Below are positions 44,297 to 54,436 of a stretch of 64,000 nucleotides of DNA, piece by piece. The stretch is from contig CAMYLZ010000014.1 in the NCBI GenBank assembly GCA_947259375.1, positions 1 to 64,000 on the forward strand, in the 5' to 3' direction. The position numbers and the translations under genes are program-made. The DNA is from an uncultured Parvularculaceae bacterium (lineage in GTDB: Bacteria > Pseudomonadota > Alphaproteobacteria > Caulobacterales > Parvularculaceae). Positions within the stretch are counted from its first letter, which is position 1. Each line of letters begins with the position of its first letter. Under the pieces are notes generated by a model. The model ran no database searches. It was not told the DNA's origin and was given only the letters and a program-made list of their open reading frames with translations.

Positions 44297-45973
44297 ATGA
44301 CGTTTTCAAAAACCTTGCTCGCGGGCGCCGCCGCGCTTGCGCTGATCGCCTGCGGAGAAAAAGACGGGGCAGGCGATGGCCCGAGTTCCGAAACGAGCCA
44401 GCAGGCGGCGAAGATGAGCGCCGCCTCGCCGCTTGAAAGAAGCTATCGCCTCAGCGATGCGGAGCCGGTCGATATTGCCGCCTTGTTTGACCTGATGCCG
44501 GAGGGCAATCGCCCGACTTATGACAGCGCGGCTTTCGACGAACAGATAGGCGCGAATGTGGTGACCAATCTGCGCTTTGCCGATGCGGATGACGGTGAAG
44601 CGCTGCTGGTCGAACGAGCTGAGTTTTTCGGCGTCGATCTCGAAGCGATCGAGCGGGTCAAGGGTGCGGCGGAGGCCGGCCCGGATGCGCCGTTTGAAAA
44701 GATCTTCGACAAGGTTCGCTTCTTCAATGTGACGGCCGAAGGTTTTGACGAGGGGGTTGAGCCTGCGCGTTTCTCGGTCGGCGGCATTGAATTCGATCAG
44801 CTTGAAGTGCGCCAGGGCGGCGTTGAAGGCGATGGCGTCGGCGATGAAGGCGCGCGTTTCATGAACGCAATCAATCTTGCGGGTCTTTATTTCAAGGACA
44901 TCGCCATGGATTCGGAAGGTTCGGACCAGCCGGCGGTGACGATGTCCGCGCCTGACCTACGCTTTGTCGGTTTTGGCGGCGGCCGCCTTGGCGCGATTAT
45001 CGCCAATGACCTTGAATATTCCATGGCGCAGACGGACGAATCGCGCGCCGCCATGCGCGAGGTGATGGGGCCGCAAGGCGCGATGTTCCTGAACGGCCCG
45101 CTCGCAGGCTTCATCGCGCCGGACAGCCAGCGCGTCAAAATGAAATCTTTCGAATGGCGCAATCTCGATTTCACGGGCCTTGTCGACTGGGGATTGCGCG
45201 ATGAAGAACCGCCCATGTCGGCGGAAAATCTCATCGATCTTGGAACCATGAAGGCGCTCGACATGGAAACCTATATCGGCGGTAAGCTTGCTGGCACGGT
45301 GGAAGAAGTCTCCATGAGCGCTGGGGAGTTTAAATGGATAATTCCGTCAAATATTCGCATCGATGCGAAGGGCGCCAAATATGACTACACCGCCTATATT
45401 CCGGAAACGGAGGAAAATGTCCTGTCTGTGATGAAGGCGCATGGCCTGGATGATCTGACAAGCGACGGTTATGTGGAGTGGGTGTGGAATGACAAGAGCG
45501 GCGCGGCGGATCTTGCTTACGTGGCCAATGCGCCGGACTTTATGGACTTCTCGATCGATTTCGGGCTTAGCGGTTTGAAACTCGATGAGCTCGCCGCCGC
45601 ACAGGCGAATGGCGAAGAAAACGCTATCGCTGCGCGCGGTGCATTTCGTAATTTCTCGCTCAAGTTGAAAGACGAAAAAGCGCTCGACGCCATCTTTGCC
45701 GTTGCGGCGCTGCAAATGGGCGGCACGGGCGAGGATTTGCGTCTGTCGGCGCCGGCGATGATCCGCCTGTCAGGCGCGCAAGCCGCGCAAATGAATCCGC
45801 GCATCAGCGGCTATGTAAATGCCATTGCGGACTTCGTGGCCAAAGGCGGCGTTCTTGCAATTTCCGCCGAGCCTGCGGAGCCGGTTGCGTTTTCCGCACT
45901 GGAAGCCACCGGCCAGACGGCGCCGCAAACTGTGCCCGATGTGATCAACTTGCAGGTGACGCACGAAGAATAA
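44297..45973 (+). CDS. Lipoprotein of unknown function, tandem paralogue 1
   Basis: A 558-aa lipoprotein: the signal ends LALIACGEKDG and GAGGGAG precedes the ATG at 44297. The mature chain is acidic, beta-rich, and has no further membrane segment. Homology with the next gene is clear in the C-terminal half: FKWIIPSNIRI against FYWLIPSHYAV, SGAQAAQMNPRISGY against TGAQAAAANPRVADY, and the end INLQVTHEE against LNITVTHTE. I do not recognise the family; the repeated strand pattern recalls DUF945/YdgA or AsmA-like periplasmic proteins, unproven. Confidence 0.7.
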   Translation: MTFSKTLLAGAAALALIACGEKDGAGDGPSSETSQQAAKMSAASPLERSYRLSDAEPVDIAALFDLMPEGNRPTYDSAAFDEQIGANVVTNLRFADADDGEALLVERAEFFGVDLEAIERVKGAAEAGPDAPFEKIFDKVRFFNVTAEGFDEGVEPARFSVGGIEFDQLEVRQGGVEGDGVGDEGARFMNAINLAGLYFKDIAMDSEGSDQPAVTMSAPDLRFVGFGGGRLGAIIANDLEYSMAQTDESRAAMREVMGPQGAMFLNGPLAGFIAPDSQRVKMKSFEWRNLDFTGLVDWGLRDEEPPMSAENLIDLGTMKALDMETYIGGKLAGTVEEVSMSAGEFKWIIPSNIRIDAKGAKYDYTAYIPETEENVLSVMKAHGLDDLTSDGYVEWVWNDKSGAADLAYVANAPDFMDFSIDFGLSGLKLDELAAAQANGEENAIAARGAFRNFSLKLKDEKALDAIFAVAALQMGGTGEDLRLSAPAMIRLSGAQAAQMNPRISGYVNAIADFVAKGGVLAISAEPAEPVAFSALEATGQTAPQTVPDVINLQVTHEE

Positions 45974-45991
45974 CCGGTTAGAGTGCCGTCC

Positions 45992-46025
45992 ACCGGTGCG
46001 AAGCGTGGGGCTTCGCACCGGTTTT
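45992..46025 (+). terminator. Terminator between the tandem lipoprotein genes
   Basis: A 13-bp perfect stem (ACCGGTGCGAAGC, 45992-46004, with its complement at 46010-46022) and a 5-nt loop, followed by a short TTTT. The U-tract is short, so termination may be partial. Confidence 0.65.
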
Positions 46026-46099
46026 AGCGGGCTGTGGGCGCTTGTGGGTATGAGCGCCGGGGAAGCCGGTCCGGCGTGGGGTATTGAGGGGTTGCACCG

Positions 46100-47908
46100 A
46101 TGCCGAAAGCGGTTGCGTCGTCGCGCTTGAGGTCTGTCCGGAATTTGCTTTTTGTTACGCTCGGCGTTTTCGCCGTTCATTCTTGCGCAAGCGGGCCAGC
46201 GCCGTCTTTGACAGCCGATGAGCTGTTGACGGCGCCATATACGTACAAAGCGGGTCAGCCATTTGACGTCGATGCGTTTCTCGGCGCTCTGCCCGATTGG
46301 CTGACGACTGCCTATGACGGCGCGAGCTTCGACGCCGCGCGCGGCGCGATGGTGATCAACGGCCTCCAGTTCGGGATTGCCGGCGCGCCGGAAATGCGGA
46401 TTGTCGCCGATCGGGCTGTTATTTGGGGCGCTGATATTGGCGCCATGGAAGCGGTATTTTCCGGCACGGCCTATAACGCCGCAAAGGCGGGGTTGTTCGA
46501 ACGCTTGATGCTCGAAGGCGTACGCTCAGAAGGAATGCAATGGGCGGGCGGTGAAGAGAATGCCGGGTTGAGCGTCGCCAAGGTTGTTATTGACGGTTTT
46601 TCGGCCCGCTCCTTTAATCTGGCGCCGAAAGCAGGCGTCGGCGAAGAGGTAAAGTTCCTCCGCAGCGTCGCGGCAACCCTTGGCTCTTTTGCTTTCGATG
46701 CCGCGGCTTACGCTGATCTGAGGCTGCGGCTCGCCAATAATCAGGGTGAGCGCGCCGAGCTTAATATCGGGCAGGCATTTGCCCGCGGCTATGACGCCGG
46801 TGCGGTAGAATTCCAGAGCGCGATCGGGTTTGGCGCCTTCATACAGGGGGCGGGCGGCGACGCGCCGGTAGAGGTCTCGGGCGCGGTTGCGCCGGAAAAA
46901 GCCGCAGGCCCTTACGCGAAAATCCTCAACAAGCCGCCAAGCCAAGCAATTTCGCAAGTGCTGCGCAGCCCGGCGGCGATGCTGGCGGCGGCGGCTGGCG
47001 GCGCGGCGACGGCGTATGAGGCGGATTATCTTGAAACGCGCGGCGCCGATTTTGCCGGCGGCTTGCGGTGGCTGGCGCGGTGGGAGCTGCCGCCGATTAC
47101 GGAAACCGAGCTGATTGATTTCGGTGCGCAAACAATGCTCGGCTACCGCGAGTTCTGGGACGGGCGCGCGGTCTCAACGATTGAGACAAGTGAAGTTCAA
47201 TCTGCGGATTTCTACTGGCTGATTCCATCGCATTACGCCGTCAAATACACCGGCATGGCGTATAATCTCGGCGCCATGATTGACGCCATGCAAGCGCGCA
47301 TGGAGGCTGGCGCCGCGACCGAAGCCGCGCCGCAATTCCTGCAGATGCGAGAAACGTTGGCGGGCTTTGGCGTTGAGCAGCTTACGGGCGATGCGGCATT
47401 CTCATGGCGCTGGAATGGAGAAACGGGCGATGCAGCGCTTGCTTCCTCGGCTGCGCTCGCCGACATCGCCGACAATGATGTCGTGATCAGTTTTGGCGGG
47501 CCAGGTCTTGCCGAGTGGAATGCAATGGTTCGCGACGACACGCCTGCCGCTGTCGCGACGCAAGCGATGACGCTTAAGGGGTTTCGCTTCGGACTTGCCG
47601 ATAACGGCTTTCTCGATGATGTATTCGGATACATAGCGGCCGAACAGGGCGGCGGCGTTACGGGCGCGCAGATGCGCCAATCGCTGGCTGCAATGCTGCA
47701 TTTGACCGGCGCGCAAGCCGCTGCCGCCAATCCGCGCGTGGCGGATTATTCAAATGCTTTTGTCGGCTTCATAACGAAGGGCGGCCGCATTGATATCGTT
47801 GCCGCGCCGCCTGCGCCGGTTGCGTTTGGAACGCTTCAATCGGTCGGGGAAGCCGCGCCGAACACCTTGTCGGATCTTCTGAACATCACCGTTACGCATA
47901 CGGAGTAA
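46100..47908 (+). CDS. Lipoprotein of unknown function, tandem paralogue 2
   Basis: A 602-aa paralogue of the preceding gene. A long basic N-region leads to a signal peptide with lipobox-like VHSCASG (Cys ~30). The same order of landmarks is kept through the C-terminal half: YWLIPSHYAVKYTG, GVEQLTGDAAFSWRWNGETG, LTGAQAAAANP, FITKGGRIDI and PVAFGTLQSVGEAAP. Function unknown. Divergence is considerable, so the duplication is old. Confidence 0.7.
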   Translation: MPKAVASSRLRSVRNLLFVTLGVFAVHSCASGPAPSLTADELLTAPYTYKAGQPFDVDAFLGALPDWLTTAYDGASFDAARGAMVINGLQFGIAGAPEMRIVADRAVIWGADIGAMEAVFSGTAYNAAKAGLFERLMLEGVRSEGMQWAGGEENAGLSVAKVVIDGFSARSFNLAPKAGVGEEVKFLRSVAATLGSFAFDAAAYADLRLRLANNQGERAELNIGQAFARGYDAGAVEFQSAIGFGAFIQGAGGDAPVEVSGAVAPEKAAGPYAKILNKPPSQAISQVLRSPAAMLAAAAGGAATAYEADYLETRGADFAGGLRWLARWELPPITETELIDFGAQTMLGYREFWDGRAVSTIETSEVQSADFYWLIPSHYAVKYTGMAYNLGAMIDAMQARMEAGAATEAAPQFLQMRETLAGFGVEQLTGDAAFSWRWNGETGDAALASSAALADIADNDVVISFGGPGLAEWNAMVRDDTPAAVATQAMTLKGFRFGLADNGFLDDVFGYIAAEQGGGVTGAQMRQSLAAMLHLTGAQAAAANPRVADYSNAFVGFITKGGRIDIVAAPPAPVAFGTLQSVGEAAPNTLSDLLNITVTHTE

Positions 47909-47940
47909 AGGCGTGCGCGCCGATGCTGATGTGTAACGGG

Positions 47941-48144
47941 TTAGTCGTCCAGCACGAAAGTGATTTTCAGAATGACGCGATATTCCTTGATTTTGCCGTT
48001 ATCAAGGATCAGCGACTGATCTTGCACCCAGGCGCCTTCGACATTTTTCAGCGTCTTGTTGGCGCGTTCGATGCCTTTTTCGATCGCATCCTGGAAACCT
48101 TTATTCGATCCGGCGATAATTTCGGTGACACGGGCGACTGCCAT
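47941..48144 (-). CDS. Dodecin-family flavin-binding protein
   Basis: A 67-aa dodecin that assembles into a dodecamer storing flavin. AVARVTEIIAGSNKGFQDAI opens the fold and VEGAWVQDQSLILDNGKI covers the ligand-facing strand with its Trp. The ATG at 48144 follows a GGGAA run; a longer in-frame start is untypical. The location between flavoenzyme genes (hydroxyacyl-CoA dehydrogenase, etf) is consistent with flavin handling. Confidence 0.9.
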   Translation of the reverse strand: MAVARVTEIIAGSNKGFQDAIEKGIERANKTLKNVEGAWVQDQSLILDNGKIKEYRVILKITFVLDD

Positions 48145-48206
48145 TTCACTTTTCCCACTGAGGCGCGCCGTTTTAGCGCGCGGCCGCACATTACGGCGGG
48201 TTTAAT

Positions 48207-49085
48207 CTAACGCGTCGGCGCCGGCGTTTCGCCAGAATAGTCATAAAATCCACGTCCGGTCTTGCGGCCGAGCCATCCGGCTTCGACATATTTTACAAGT
48301 AGCGGGCACGGACGATATTTGGAATCCGCAAGCCCTTCATAAAGCACCTGCATGATCGCGAGGCAGATATCGAGACCAATAAAGTCCGCGAGCTCAAGCG
48401 GCCCCATCGGGTGGTTGGCGCCGAGTTTCAGCCCCGTATCGATCGCTTCCACTGAGCCGACGCCTTCATAAAGCGTGTAAATCGCTTCGTTGATCATCGG
48501 CATCAATACGCGGTTGACGATGAAAGCGGGGAAATCTTCGGATACCGCCATGGTCTTGCCGAGGCTGGCGACAATTTCCTTCGTCGCCTCGAATGTCTCT
48601 TTGGAGGTCGCGATGCCGCGAATGACTTCGACCAGTTTCATCACCGGGACCGGATTCATGAAATGGATGCCGATGAAATTTTCAGGGCGCGTGGTGACTG
48701 AAGCAAGCCCGGTGATGGAAATCGACGAGGTATTGCTGGCAAGGATCGCGTCTTTCGAAAGAACCCCGTTAAGCGATTGGAAAATGCTCTTTTTGACCGC
48801 CTGGTCTTCGCTAGCCGCCTCGATGACGAGGTCGCAGGCGCCAAGCGCGGCGATGTCGTCGGCAGTTTTTATTCGGGCAAGCGCGGTCTTGTCGGCGCCG
48901 GCCTTTATCACTTCTTTGGCGACTTGACGGGCGAGGTTCTTCTCAATTGTCGCCATTGCGCTCTTTAGCTGTCCGGCATTGATGTCATTGAGGATCACAT
49001 CATATCCGGCGGCGGCGAATACATGGGCGATGCCGGCCCCCATTTGACCCGCGCCAATGACGCCGACGGTTTTGATCTTTGACAT
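48207..49085 (-). CDS. 3-hydroxybutyryl-CoA dehydrogenase
   Basis: A 292-aa NAD-dependent 3-hydroxyacyl-CoA dehydrogenase. The ATG at 49085 starts [19 protein letters not shown] with the Rossmann GxGxxG. Catalytic His is in [18 protein letters not shown], and the Glu partner lies in this segment. The C-terminal domain has [18 protein letters not shown]. Acts in butanoate/PHB metabolism or beta-oxidation; the nearby etfBA genes support an acyl-CoA oxidation context. Confidence 0.92.
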   Translation of the reverse strand: MSKIKTVGVIGAGQMGAGIAHVFAAAGYDVILNDINAGQLKSAMATIEKNLARQVAKEVIKAGADKTALARIKTADDIAALGACDLVIEAASEDQAVKKSIFQSLNGVLSKDAILASNTSSISITGLASVTTRPENFIGIHFMNPVPVMKLVEVIRGIATSKETFEATKEIVASLGKTMAVSEDFPAFIVNRVLMPMINEAIYTLYEGVGSVEAIDTGLKLGANHPMGPLELADFIGLDICLAIMQVLYEGLADSKYRPCPLLVKYVEAGWLGRKTGRGFYDYSGETPAPTR

Positions 49086-49170
49086 GCCTTCGCTCCGTTC
49101 ACCTGAGCGAGCGATACTGCATCGCAACAATGAACGGAGCAAGTCTTTCGCCCGGCTGTTCGCCCGGCTT

Positions 49171-49641
49171 TTATTCTCCCCGTTTGATTTCCGAGACGAA
49201 GCAGCCATGCATGGCGTTGTGGGCGTGAATGTAAGCCGCTTTGGGGTTGACGAAGGCGGCTTCGATTTTCGTCTCAAGATCTTTGCCCATCGTCAGGTCG
49301 GCGGCGATCAGCATGCCGTCATCGTTGAAAATCCGCAACGCGATCGGGCGGTTCTTCAACACAGGCGGTATTTCGTCGATATAGCTGGATGTCTCAGCGG
49401 CTTTTTCGCGGATGAAAATCGCATAGGAATTGCGGTAGGGGGATTGCGTTTTGTGGCTCTCATAATTGAGTAGCAGGACGCTCTCGCCGGGCTTTGCGTC
49501 TTCGAGCGTGACGCGGCAGGGATAACCGGGTTGCATGTCTGCGGTTTTGCGGACGATGCCGCGTTCGGCCAACTCATCGTCGGATTGAGCGAATAATGGT
49601 TGAAACTCGTCGACGTTGAGGCCGGATATCGTGAACGACAT
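49171..49641 (-). CDS. DUF1203-family protein
   Basis: A 156-aa protein matching DUF1203: [15 protein letters not shown] at the start, [33 protein letters not shown], and a Cys near the end (HGCFVSEI). Cytoplasmic, function unknown. It is monocistronic between the etfBA terminator and the hydroxyacyl-CoA dehydrogenase gene. Confidence 0.85.
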   Translation of the reverse strand: MSFTISGLNVDEFQPLFAQSDDELAERGIVRKTADMQPGYPCRVTLEDAKPGESVLLLNYESHKTQSPYRNSYAIFIREKAAETSSYIDEIPPVLKNRPIALRIFNDDGMLIAADLTMGKDLETKIEAAFVNPKAAYIHAHNAMHGCFVSEIKRGE

Positions 49642-49712
49642 GTGAAACTCCTTTTGCTGGACGACGCAGCATCAGGCTTTGGACGGCGACTAACGACCCG
49701 TTTCTTGCGCAC

Positions 49713-49742
49713 AAAAAAAGCCCCGGCGAAGCGGGGCTTTTT
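49713..49742 (-). terminator. Rho-independent terminator of etfBA
   Basis: A 10-bp stem (AAAAAGCCCC/GGGGCTTTTT) with an 8-nt loop. On the minus strand it ends in a run of T just after etfA. The flanking A and T runs also let it act weakly on the plus strand. Confidence 0.9.
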
Positions 49743-49762
49743 CAAACATGGATTGGTTCGGC

Positions 49763-50695
49763 TTACCCCAGCGCTTCGTCCAGCTCGGGCAGCGCCTTGA
49801 AGAGGTCCGCCACAAGGCCGTAATCGGCGATTTGGAAGATCGGCGCTTCTTCGTCCTTGTTGATGGCGACGATGACTTTCGAATCTTTCATGCCCGCAAG
49901 GTGCTGGATTGCGCCCGATATGCCGACGGCGATGTAAAGCTCAGGCGCGACGACTTTGCCGGTCTGGCCGACTTGGTAGTCGTTCGGGACATAGCCGGCA
50001 TCGACCGCGGCGCGCGAGGCGCCGACCGCAGCGCCGAGTTTGTCCGCGATCGGAAAGATGTATTGTTCAAAATTTTCATAAGACGCGAGCGCACGTCCGC
50101 CGGAAATGACGATCTTGGCCCCGGTGAGTTCCGGACGCTCGGACTTTGTGAGCTCTTCTCCGACAAAGGATGAAAGCCCTGCATCCGCCGGCGCATCGAC
50201 GCTAATAACCTCCGCCGCGCCGTCTTCGCCGGCCGCCGCAAACGATGTAGCGCGCACGGTGATGACTTTTTTCGCGTCGTTTGACTTCACCGTCTGCATG
50301 GCGTTGCCGGCATAGACCGGCCGCACGAACGTGTCGGGCGCTTCGACGGCGACAATCTCGGAAATTTGCATGACGTCGAGCAACGCGGCGACGCGCGGCA
50401 TGACGTTCTTGCCGGTCGTCGTGGCGGCTTTGAGGATCGCTTCATAATCGCTTGCAAGCGAAACGATGAGATCGGCGAAGGGCTCCGCCAGACGGTTGGC
50501 GTATTGCGCCGCATCCGCATGAAGCACTTTGCGAACGCCGGCGATCTTGGCGGCGGCCGCAGCCGCGTCGACTGCGCCGGAGCCGGCGACAAGAATATCA
50601 ACGTCGCCGCCGATGGCTTTCGCCGCGGAGACCGTCTTGTGGGTGGAATCGTCAATTTTATTGCCGTGAATGTCGGCGACGACGAGGACAGCCAT
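49763..50695 (-). CDS. etfA: Electron transfer flavoprotein alpha subunit
   Basis: A 310-aa ETF alpha subunit that carries electrons from acyl-CoA dehydrogenases to ETF-ubiquinone oxidoreductase. The C-terminal FAD domain has [33 protein letters not shown] and [20 protein letters not shown]. It begins right after the etfB stop without a gap, so the two are coupled. Confidence 0.96.
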   Translation of the reverse strand: MAVLVVADIHGNKIDDSTHKTVSAAKAIGGDVDILVAGSGAVDAAAAAAKIAGVRKVLHADAAQYANRLAEPFADLIVSLASDYEAILKAATTTGKNVMPRVAALLDVMQISEIVAVEAPDTFVRPVYAGNAMQTVKSNDAKKVITVRATSFAAAGEDGAAEVISVDAPADAGLSSFVGEELTKSERPELTGAKIVISGGRALASYENFEQYIFPIADKLGAAVGASRAAVDAGYVPNDYQVGQTGKVVAPELYIAVGISGAIQHLAGMKDSKVIVAINKDEEAPIFQIADYGLVADLFKALPELDEALG

Positions 50696-51445
50696 TTACA
50701 GCACTCCCGCTTCGTTTTTCAGTTTCTCGACCAGTTCCGCGACGCTTTCGACTTTGACGCCGGCTTCGCGCTTCGGCGGTTCGGTAACTTTCAAAGTCTC
50801 AAGGCGCGGGCTGATATCGACGCCAAACTCACCGACATCCTTGACGTCGAGCGGCTTTTTCTTCGCCTTCATGATATTGGGAAGCGACGCATAGCGCGGC
50901 TCGTTAAGACGAAGATCCGTCGTGACGATCGCCGGCAGCTTGATTGAGATGGTTTGCAAGCCGCCATCGATTTCGCGGGTGACTTTCAGGGCCTCGCCGT
51001 CTTTTTCGACTTTCGAGGCGAACGTGCCTTGCGCCCAGCCGAGCAAGGCCGCGAGCATTTGCCCGGTCTGGTTTGAATCATCGTCAATCGCCTGTTTGCC
51101 TAGGATCATCAGGTCCGGCTTTTCTTCATCGGCGACGGCTTTGAGCAGTTTCGCGACGGCGAGCGGCTCCACCGTTTCGTCTGTCTTGATGAGGATGCCG
51201 CGATCCGCGCCCATGGCGAGCGCCTGGCGGATCTGGTCTTGCGCTTTTTCAGGACCGATGGAGATTGCGACGATCTCTTCGGCGGTTCCGGCCTCTTTCA
51301 GGCGCACGGCCTCCTCAACGGCGATCTCGTCGAAGGGGTTCATGGACATTTTGACATTGGCGAGGTCGACGCCGGTCTCATCCGATTTGACGCGGACTTT
51401 GACATTATAGTCGATCACGCGTTTCACGGGCACGAGGATTTTCAT
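50696..51445 (-). CDS. etfB: Electron transfer flavoprotein beta subunit
   Basis: A 249-aa ETF beta subunit beginning [20 protein letters not shown] at the ATG at 51445. [20 protein letters not shown] is the conserved early motif, [16 protein letters not shown] contacts AMP, and [18 protein letters not shown] is the recognition loop for acyl-CoA dehydrogenases. First gene of etfBA. Confidence 0.96.
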   Translation of the reverse strand: MKILVPVKRVIDYNVKVRVKSDETGVDLANVKMSMNPFDEIAVEEAVRLKEAGTAEEIVAISIGPEKAQDQIRQALAMGADRGILIKTDETVEPLAVAKLLKAVADEEKPDLMILGKQAIDDDSNQTGQMLAALLGWAQGTFASKVEKDGEALKVTREIDGGLQTISIKLPAIVTTDLRLNEPRYASLPNIMKAKKKPLDVKDVGEFGVDISPRLETLKVTEPPKREAGVKVESVAELVEKLKNEAGVL

Positions 51446-51599
51446 TTGAAGCTCCTGACGGGGGTGGCGCGGGGGCCTGTCGCCAGTCCCCCACTCAAAT
51501 TTCGAGCCGGACAATAGCGGCGCGGTTTCGCACGATCAATGCGCAATGGCGCCCGGCGGGCAGGACATTTTTCCGTGCGCGGCGGCGGCCTGTGGCCGC

Positions 51600-51803
51600 T
51601 CAGGCGCCTTTGCCGATGAGCCACAAGAACAGCATCATTATCGCAATAGTCGCAGCCTGTGCGGCGACCCGCAGGCGCATGAGTTTGTTCGAGTGCTCTT
51701 TGGCGAAATTTCCGCCCTTGGCGAGTGAAAAAATGCCGATGCCGAGAATGATGGCCGTCGCGGCGAGCCCGATCGGGATAAGAAAGAAAACTAGTTTATC
51801 CAT
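51600..51803 (-). CDS. HIG1-domain twin-transmembrane protein
   Basis: A 67-aa inner-membrane protein with two helices (LVFFLIPIGLAATAIILGIG and QAATIAIMMLFLWLIG) joined by the NKLMRLRVAAQ loop characteristic of HIG1-type proteins. Eukaryotic relatives associate with cytochrome oxidase. The ATG at 51803 was chosen over an upstream in-frame start, which reads through Arg-rich sequence. Divergence from standard members is small. Confidence 0.82.
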   Translation of the reverse strand: MDKLVFFLIPIGLAATAIILGIGIFSLAKGGNFAKEHSNKLMRLRVAAQAATIAIMMLFLWLIGKGA

Positions 51804-51882
51804 GACGAGAGTTCCTGAATGACGCTTGAGCTTTGTTACGCGTAATATGCGCCGGCGGACCGGATTATAGGATGCGTCACTT

Positions 51883-51906
51883 GGCCTGACCATGGGCCTG
51901 ACCATG
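51883..51906. repeat. Tandem 12-bp duplication
   Basis: GGCCTGACCATG occurs twice in succession, with a partial third GGCC. It lies in the gap between the HIG1 gene and the cysteine-peptidase-like gene, and is probably replication slippage without function. Confidence 0.5.
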
Positions 51907-51968
51907 GGCCCTCATCCATGGACCCAGGCGTGCCTTGAGGCCGCGCTTTCAGGCTGTTTTGACCGGAA

Positions 51969-53741
51969 TCAGGGCGATGGCGCGGCGGCGCTTGCGTGCC
52001 AGGCCGGCAGAAAACTGGTGATGTCGTCCTGGCGCAACATGACAGGCTCCGCGGTGGGCGCATCTTCGGCATTGGCGAGCACGGCGCCGGAAAGCCGCGC
52101 CAGATAAGCGCGAATATCGGCGTCCGCCGGCGCGTCGACGCCGAGCCCGCCATCTTCCGGCGCGGCGGCCATCGGCGGTTTCAGCTCATGAAGGGCGAAA
52201 TCCATTCGCACGTCATAGGTGCGCCGCGCCTGATAGCGTAAAAATCGTTGCGCGTTGTACCACTGGGCCTTTTCGCTTCCATCCGTGCACGTCGCAGCTT
52301 CCGTTCCTTCCGCGCCCCAGCGCCGTTCTGGACAGTGATAAGGATCGAAGGAAAGGCTCCACAACCGCTGCATCACATGGGCGAGATTAAGGCGCATGCG
52401 GGCGCCGTCCGATCGCCAATAGGTGAATGTGCAGGCGTTTTTTTCTTGTTCAAAGGCCGCTAGCAGGTCGCCGGCGAGATCAGCGCCGTCATAGGCGACA
52501 CCGGGCGCGCCGTTTCTTGCATCTTCATAAAGGCGTTGCGTATTGCGGCGCGTTTCGATGAAAGAGACTTTCAATCGCGCATCGCGGGACGGTGTCGAAT
52601 ACTCCTCCCACTCGCCATAGGTTCCGTAAATATTGGGCGGCAGCTTTTTCGGATGCGGTTTTAAATGCGTGCGGGAGAAATAAGCGGCATCGACCGCGAC
52701 CTTGCGTGATTTGATCTCGCCGCAGATCGTCTGCAAACTGAAGCGCAGTTCCTTGACGGGATCATAGCGGAAATCCGGCGCTGCGAGCCGGCGGCGGACA
52801 TAATCGTAATAGTCGAGGGTCTGCCCGCGATGACGGAATTCGCCATAATGCCATATGCCGGATGGGTGCGGCGCATTCCCAAAATATTGCTCCAGAGAGA
52901 AATCGTCGATGGCGTCATTGTCAGCCGCGCGCAGCCGGCCCCCGAGCAAGGAGCCGTCGGACGCAGTCTTTGCACCTTCCACGACGATCGGCCGCCAGCC
53001 TTTCAGCCCGGCGCCTAGCGCCGGCTGGGAACGCATGAAATTCGGACCATAAGCGGTTCGCGTCACCGTATTGTCCGGATGGGATGCGACGACCAGCACC
53101 TGTCCGTTTTCGAGAATGTCGTAGACGATCCCTACATGGCCGAAAATATCATAAGCGAGCACGCCCGGCCGCACCGCGCCGCGTGCGATCTTCACGGGAT
53201 AGAAATCGTCATGCGCCCGCCCGCCGCCGGTTTCAGGATGGGTGCGGAACATTGCGGTCGAGACTTCGCCGCCGATTCTGGCGATAAAGGCCGGCGCATT
53301 GGCGACATGGTTCACAATTTGCCGGCGCCCCGCGACCCTGTTGCCGCCGGTCGAGTAGCGTAAATCCTCGCGCTTTCCGTCGACGGTGCGCATGGCGTTC
53401 TGATAGGAAAAAGGCAGGCCGTTTTTCCATGCATAATAAGCGCGCAACACATAGGCCATGTCAGCGCAATCGCCTGGAATGTCCGGATCAACTTCTGCGC
53501 GATAAGGGTTGGCGTCGCTTTTAAGGCAGGCATCGAGCGAGGTGCAGTCTGATCGCCCGATCGCTTGAACAAAGGCGGCGTAGCCCGCCTCATCCGCATC
53601 CGACCAATGGGTCTTGTAGACTTCCCAGCGCGCCCCGGTATTGACCGGATCGGGGATGTCCCCGGCATGCGCGAACGCGCAAACCGCCGTCACGACGGCG
53701 GCCGCCCCTAGCCCCAAAGCGTTGTTGCGCAACACGCCCAT
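51969..53741 (-). CDS. Secreted cysteine-peptidase-like protein, unknown family
   Basis: A 590-aa protein with a signal peptide (cleavage near AFAHAGD). A candidate nucleophile is the Cys in IPGDCADMAYVLRAYYAWKN (~residue 91). A candidate His lies about 120 residues on in DIFGHVGIVYDILENGQVLV, a strand pattern like the NlpC/P60 or CHAP core. The rest has no recognisable domain. A cell-wall or periplasmic peptidase role is inference. Two further Cys (SDCTSLDAC) could form a disulfide. Confidence 0.6.
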   Translation of the reverse strand: MGVLRNNALGLGAAAVVTAVCAFAHAGDIPDPVNTGARWEVYKTHWSDADEAGYAAFVQAIGRSDCTSLDACLKSDANPYRAEVDPDIPGDCADMAYVLRAYYAWKNGLPFSYQNAMRTVDGKREDLRYSTGGNRVAGRRQIVNHVANAPAFIARIGGEVSTAMFRTHPETGGGRAHDDFYPVKIARGAVRPGVLAYDIFGHVGIVYDILENGQVLVVASHPDNTVTRTAYGPNFMRSQPALGAGLKGWRPIVVEGAKTASDGSLLGGRLRAADNDAIDDFSLEQYFGNAPHPSGIWHYGEFRHRGQTLDYYDYVRRRLAAPDFRYDPVKELRFSLQTICGEIKSRKVAVDAAYFSRTHLKPHPKKLPPNIYGTYGEWEEYSTPSRDARLKVSFIETRRNTQRLYEDARNGAPGVAYDGADLAGDLLAAFEQEKNACTFTYWRSDGARMRLNLAHVMQRLWSLSFDPYHCPERRWGAEGTEAATCTDGSEKAQWYNAQRFLRYQARRTYDVRMDFALHELKPPMAAAPEDGGLGVDAPADADIRAYLARLSGAVLANAEDAPTAEPVMLRQDDITSFLPAWHASAAAPSP

Positions 53742-53881
53742 GCGTCCATTTTAACGCGCGGTTAACGAGGCGGGTAGGGGCGAGCGTCCGGACAAAGCGC
53801 GATTTTTCCAATATGCGCCTGATTTCGGCCCGGAAATCTGGCTGGATTCAAAATGCCAGGCGGCGCCGGCGGCTGGCCGCC

Positions 53882-54343
53882 CTAATAATAGGCGCGGCGG
53901 CGCAGATCGCTATGCGCCAGCGTGCGCCCGATCGGCCAGAGCGCGAAGCCGGCGAGTTTTAAATGCGCCCACGCGAAAGGCAGGCCGATGATCGTAAAGG
54001 CGAGGGCGATCGCTGCAAAAACATGGCCGAGCGCCAGCCACCAGCCAGCGAGCAGGAACCAGATGACATTGCCCAATAAGCCAAGCGGGCCGGTGCCGAT
54101 TTCCTCGCCAAAGAGCAATTCTCGGCCGATCGGCTTCGTGCCGAAAGGCCACAAGGTGTAAACGCCATTGTCGAAGGCGGCGCGCGCCCAAGGGATGCCG
54201 ATGATCGTCACCACCATGACCAGCGCGGCGACGAACCAGCCCAGCGCGGCGACAGCGCCGCCGAGCACGAGCCATAGGAGATTGAGAATCAACGCGATCG
54301 GCGAGATCGACCGCTCGTCAGCCAATGGATGCTCGGGATACAA
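53882..54343 (-). CDS. YccF-family inner-membrane protein
   Basis: A 153-aa membrane protein with two related halves: TIIGIPWARAAFDNGVYTLW (then PFGT) and TIIGLPFAWAHLKLAGFALW (then PIGR), each after a hydrophobic helix, as in YccF (DUF307). Function unknown. Monocistronic. Confidence 0.9.
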   Translation of the reverse strand: MYPEHPLADERSISPIALILNLLWLVLGGAVAALGWFVAALVMVVTIIGIPWARAAFDNGVYTLWPFGTKPIGRELLFGEEIGTGPLGLLGNVIWFLLAGWWLALGHVFAAIALAFTIIGLPFAWAHLKLAGFALWPIGRTLAHSDLRRRAYY

Positions 54344-54436
54344 GGGCGCCTCCTTCCACGGGGAAGATATAAGCCCTAATTAGCCCGCCGCCACCGATTT
54401 TACCGCTTAAATGGAACGGTTTGGCTGAATTCGCGC

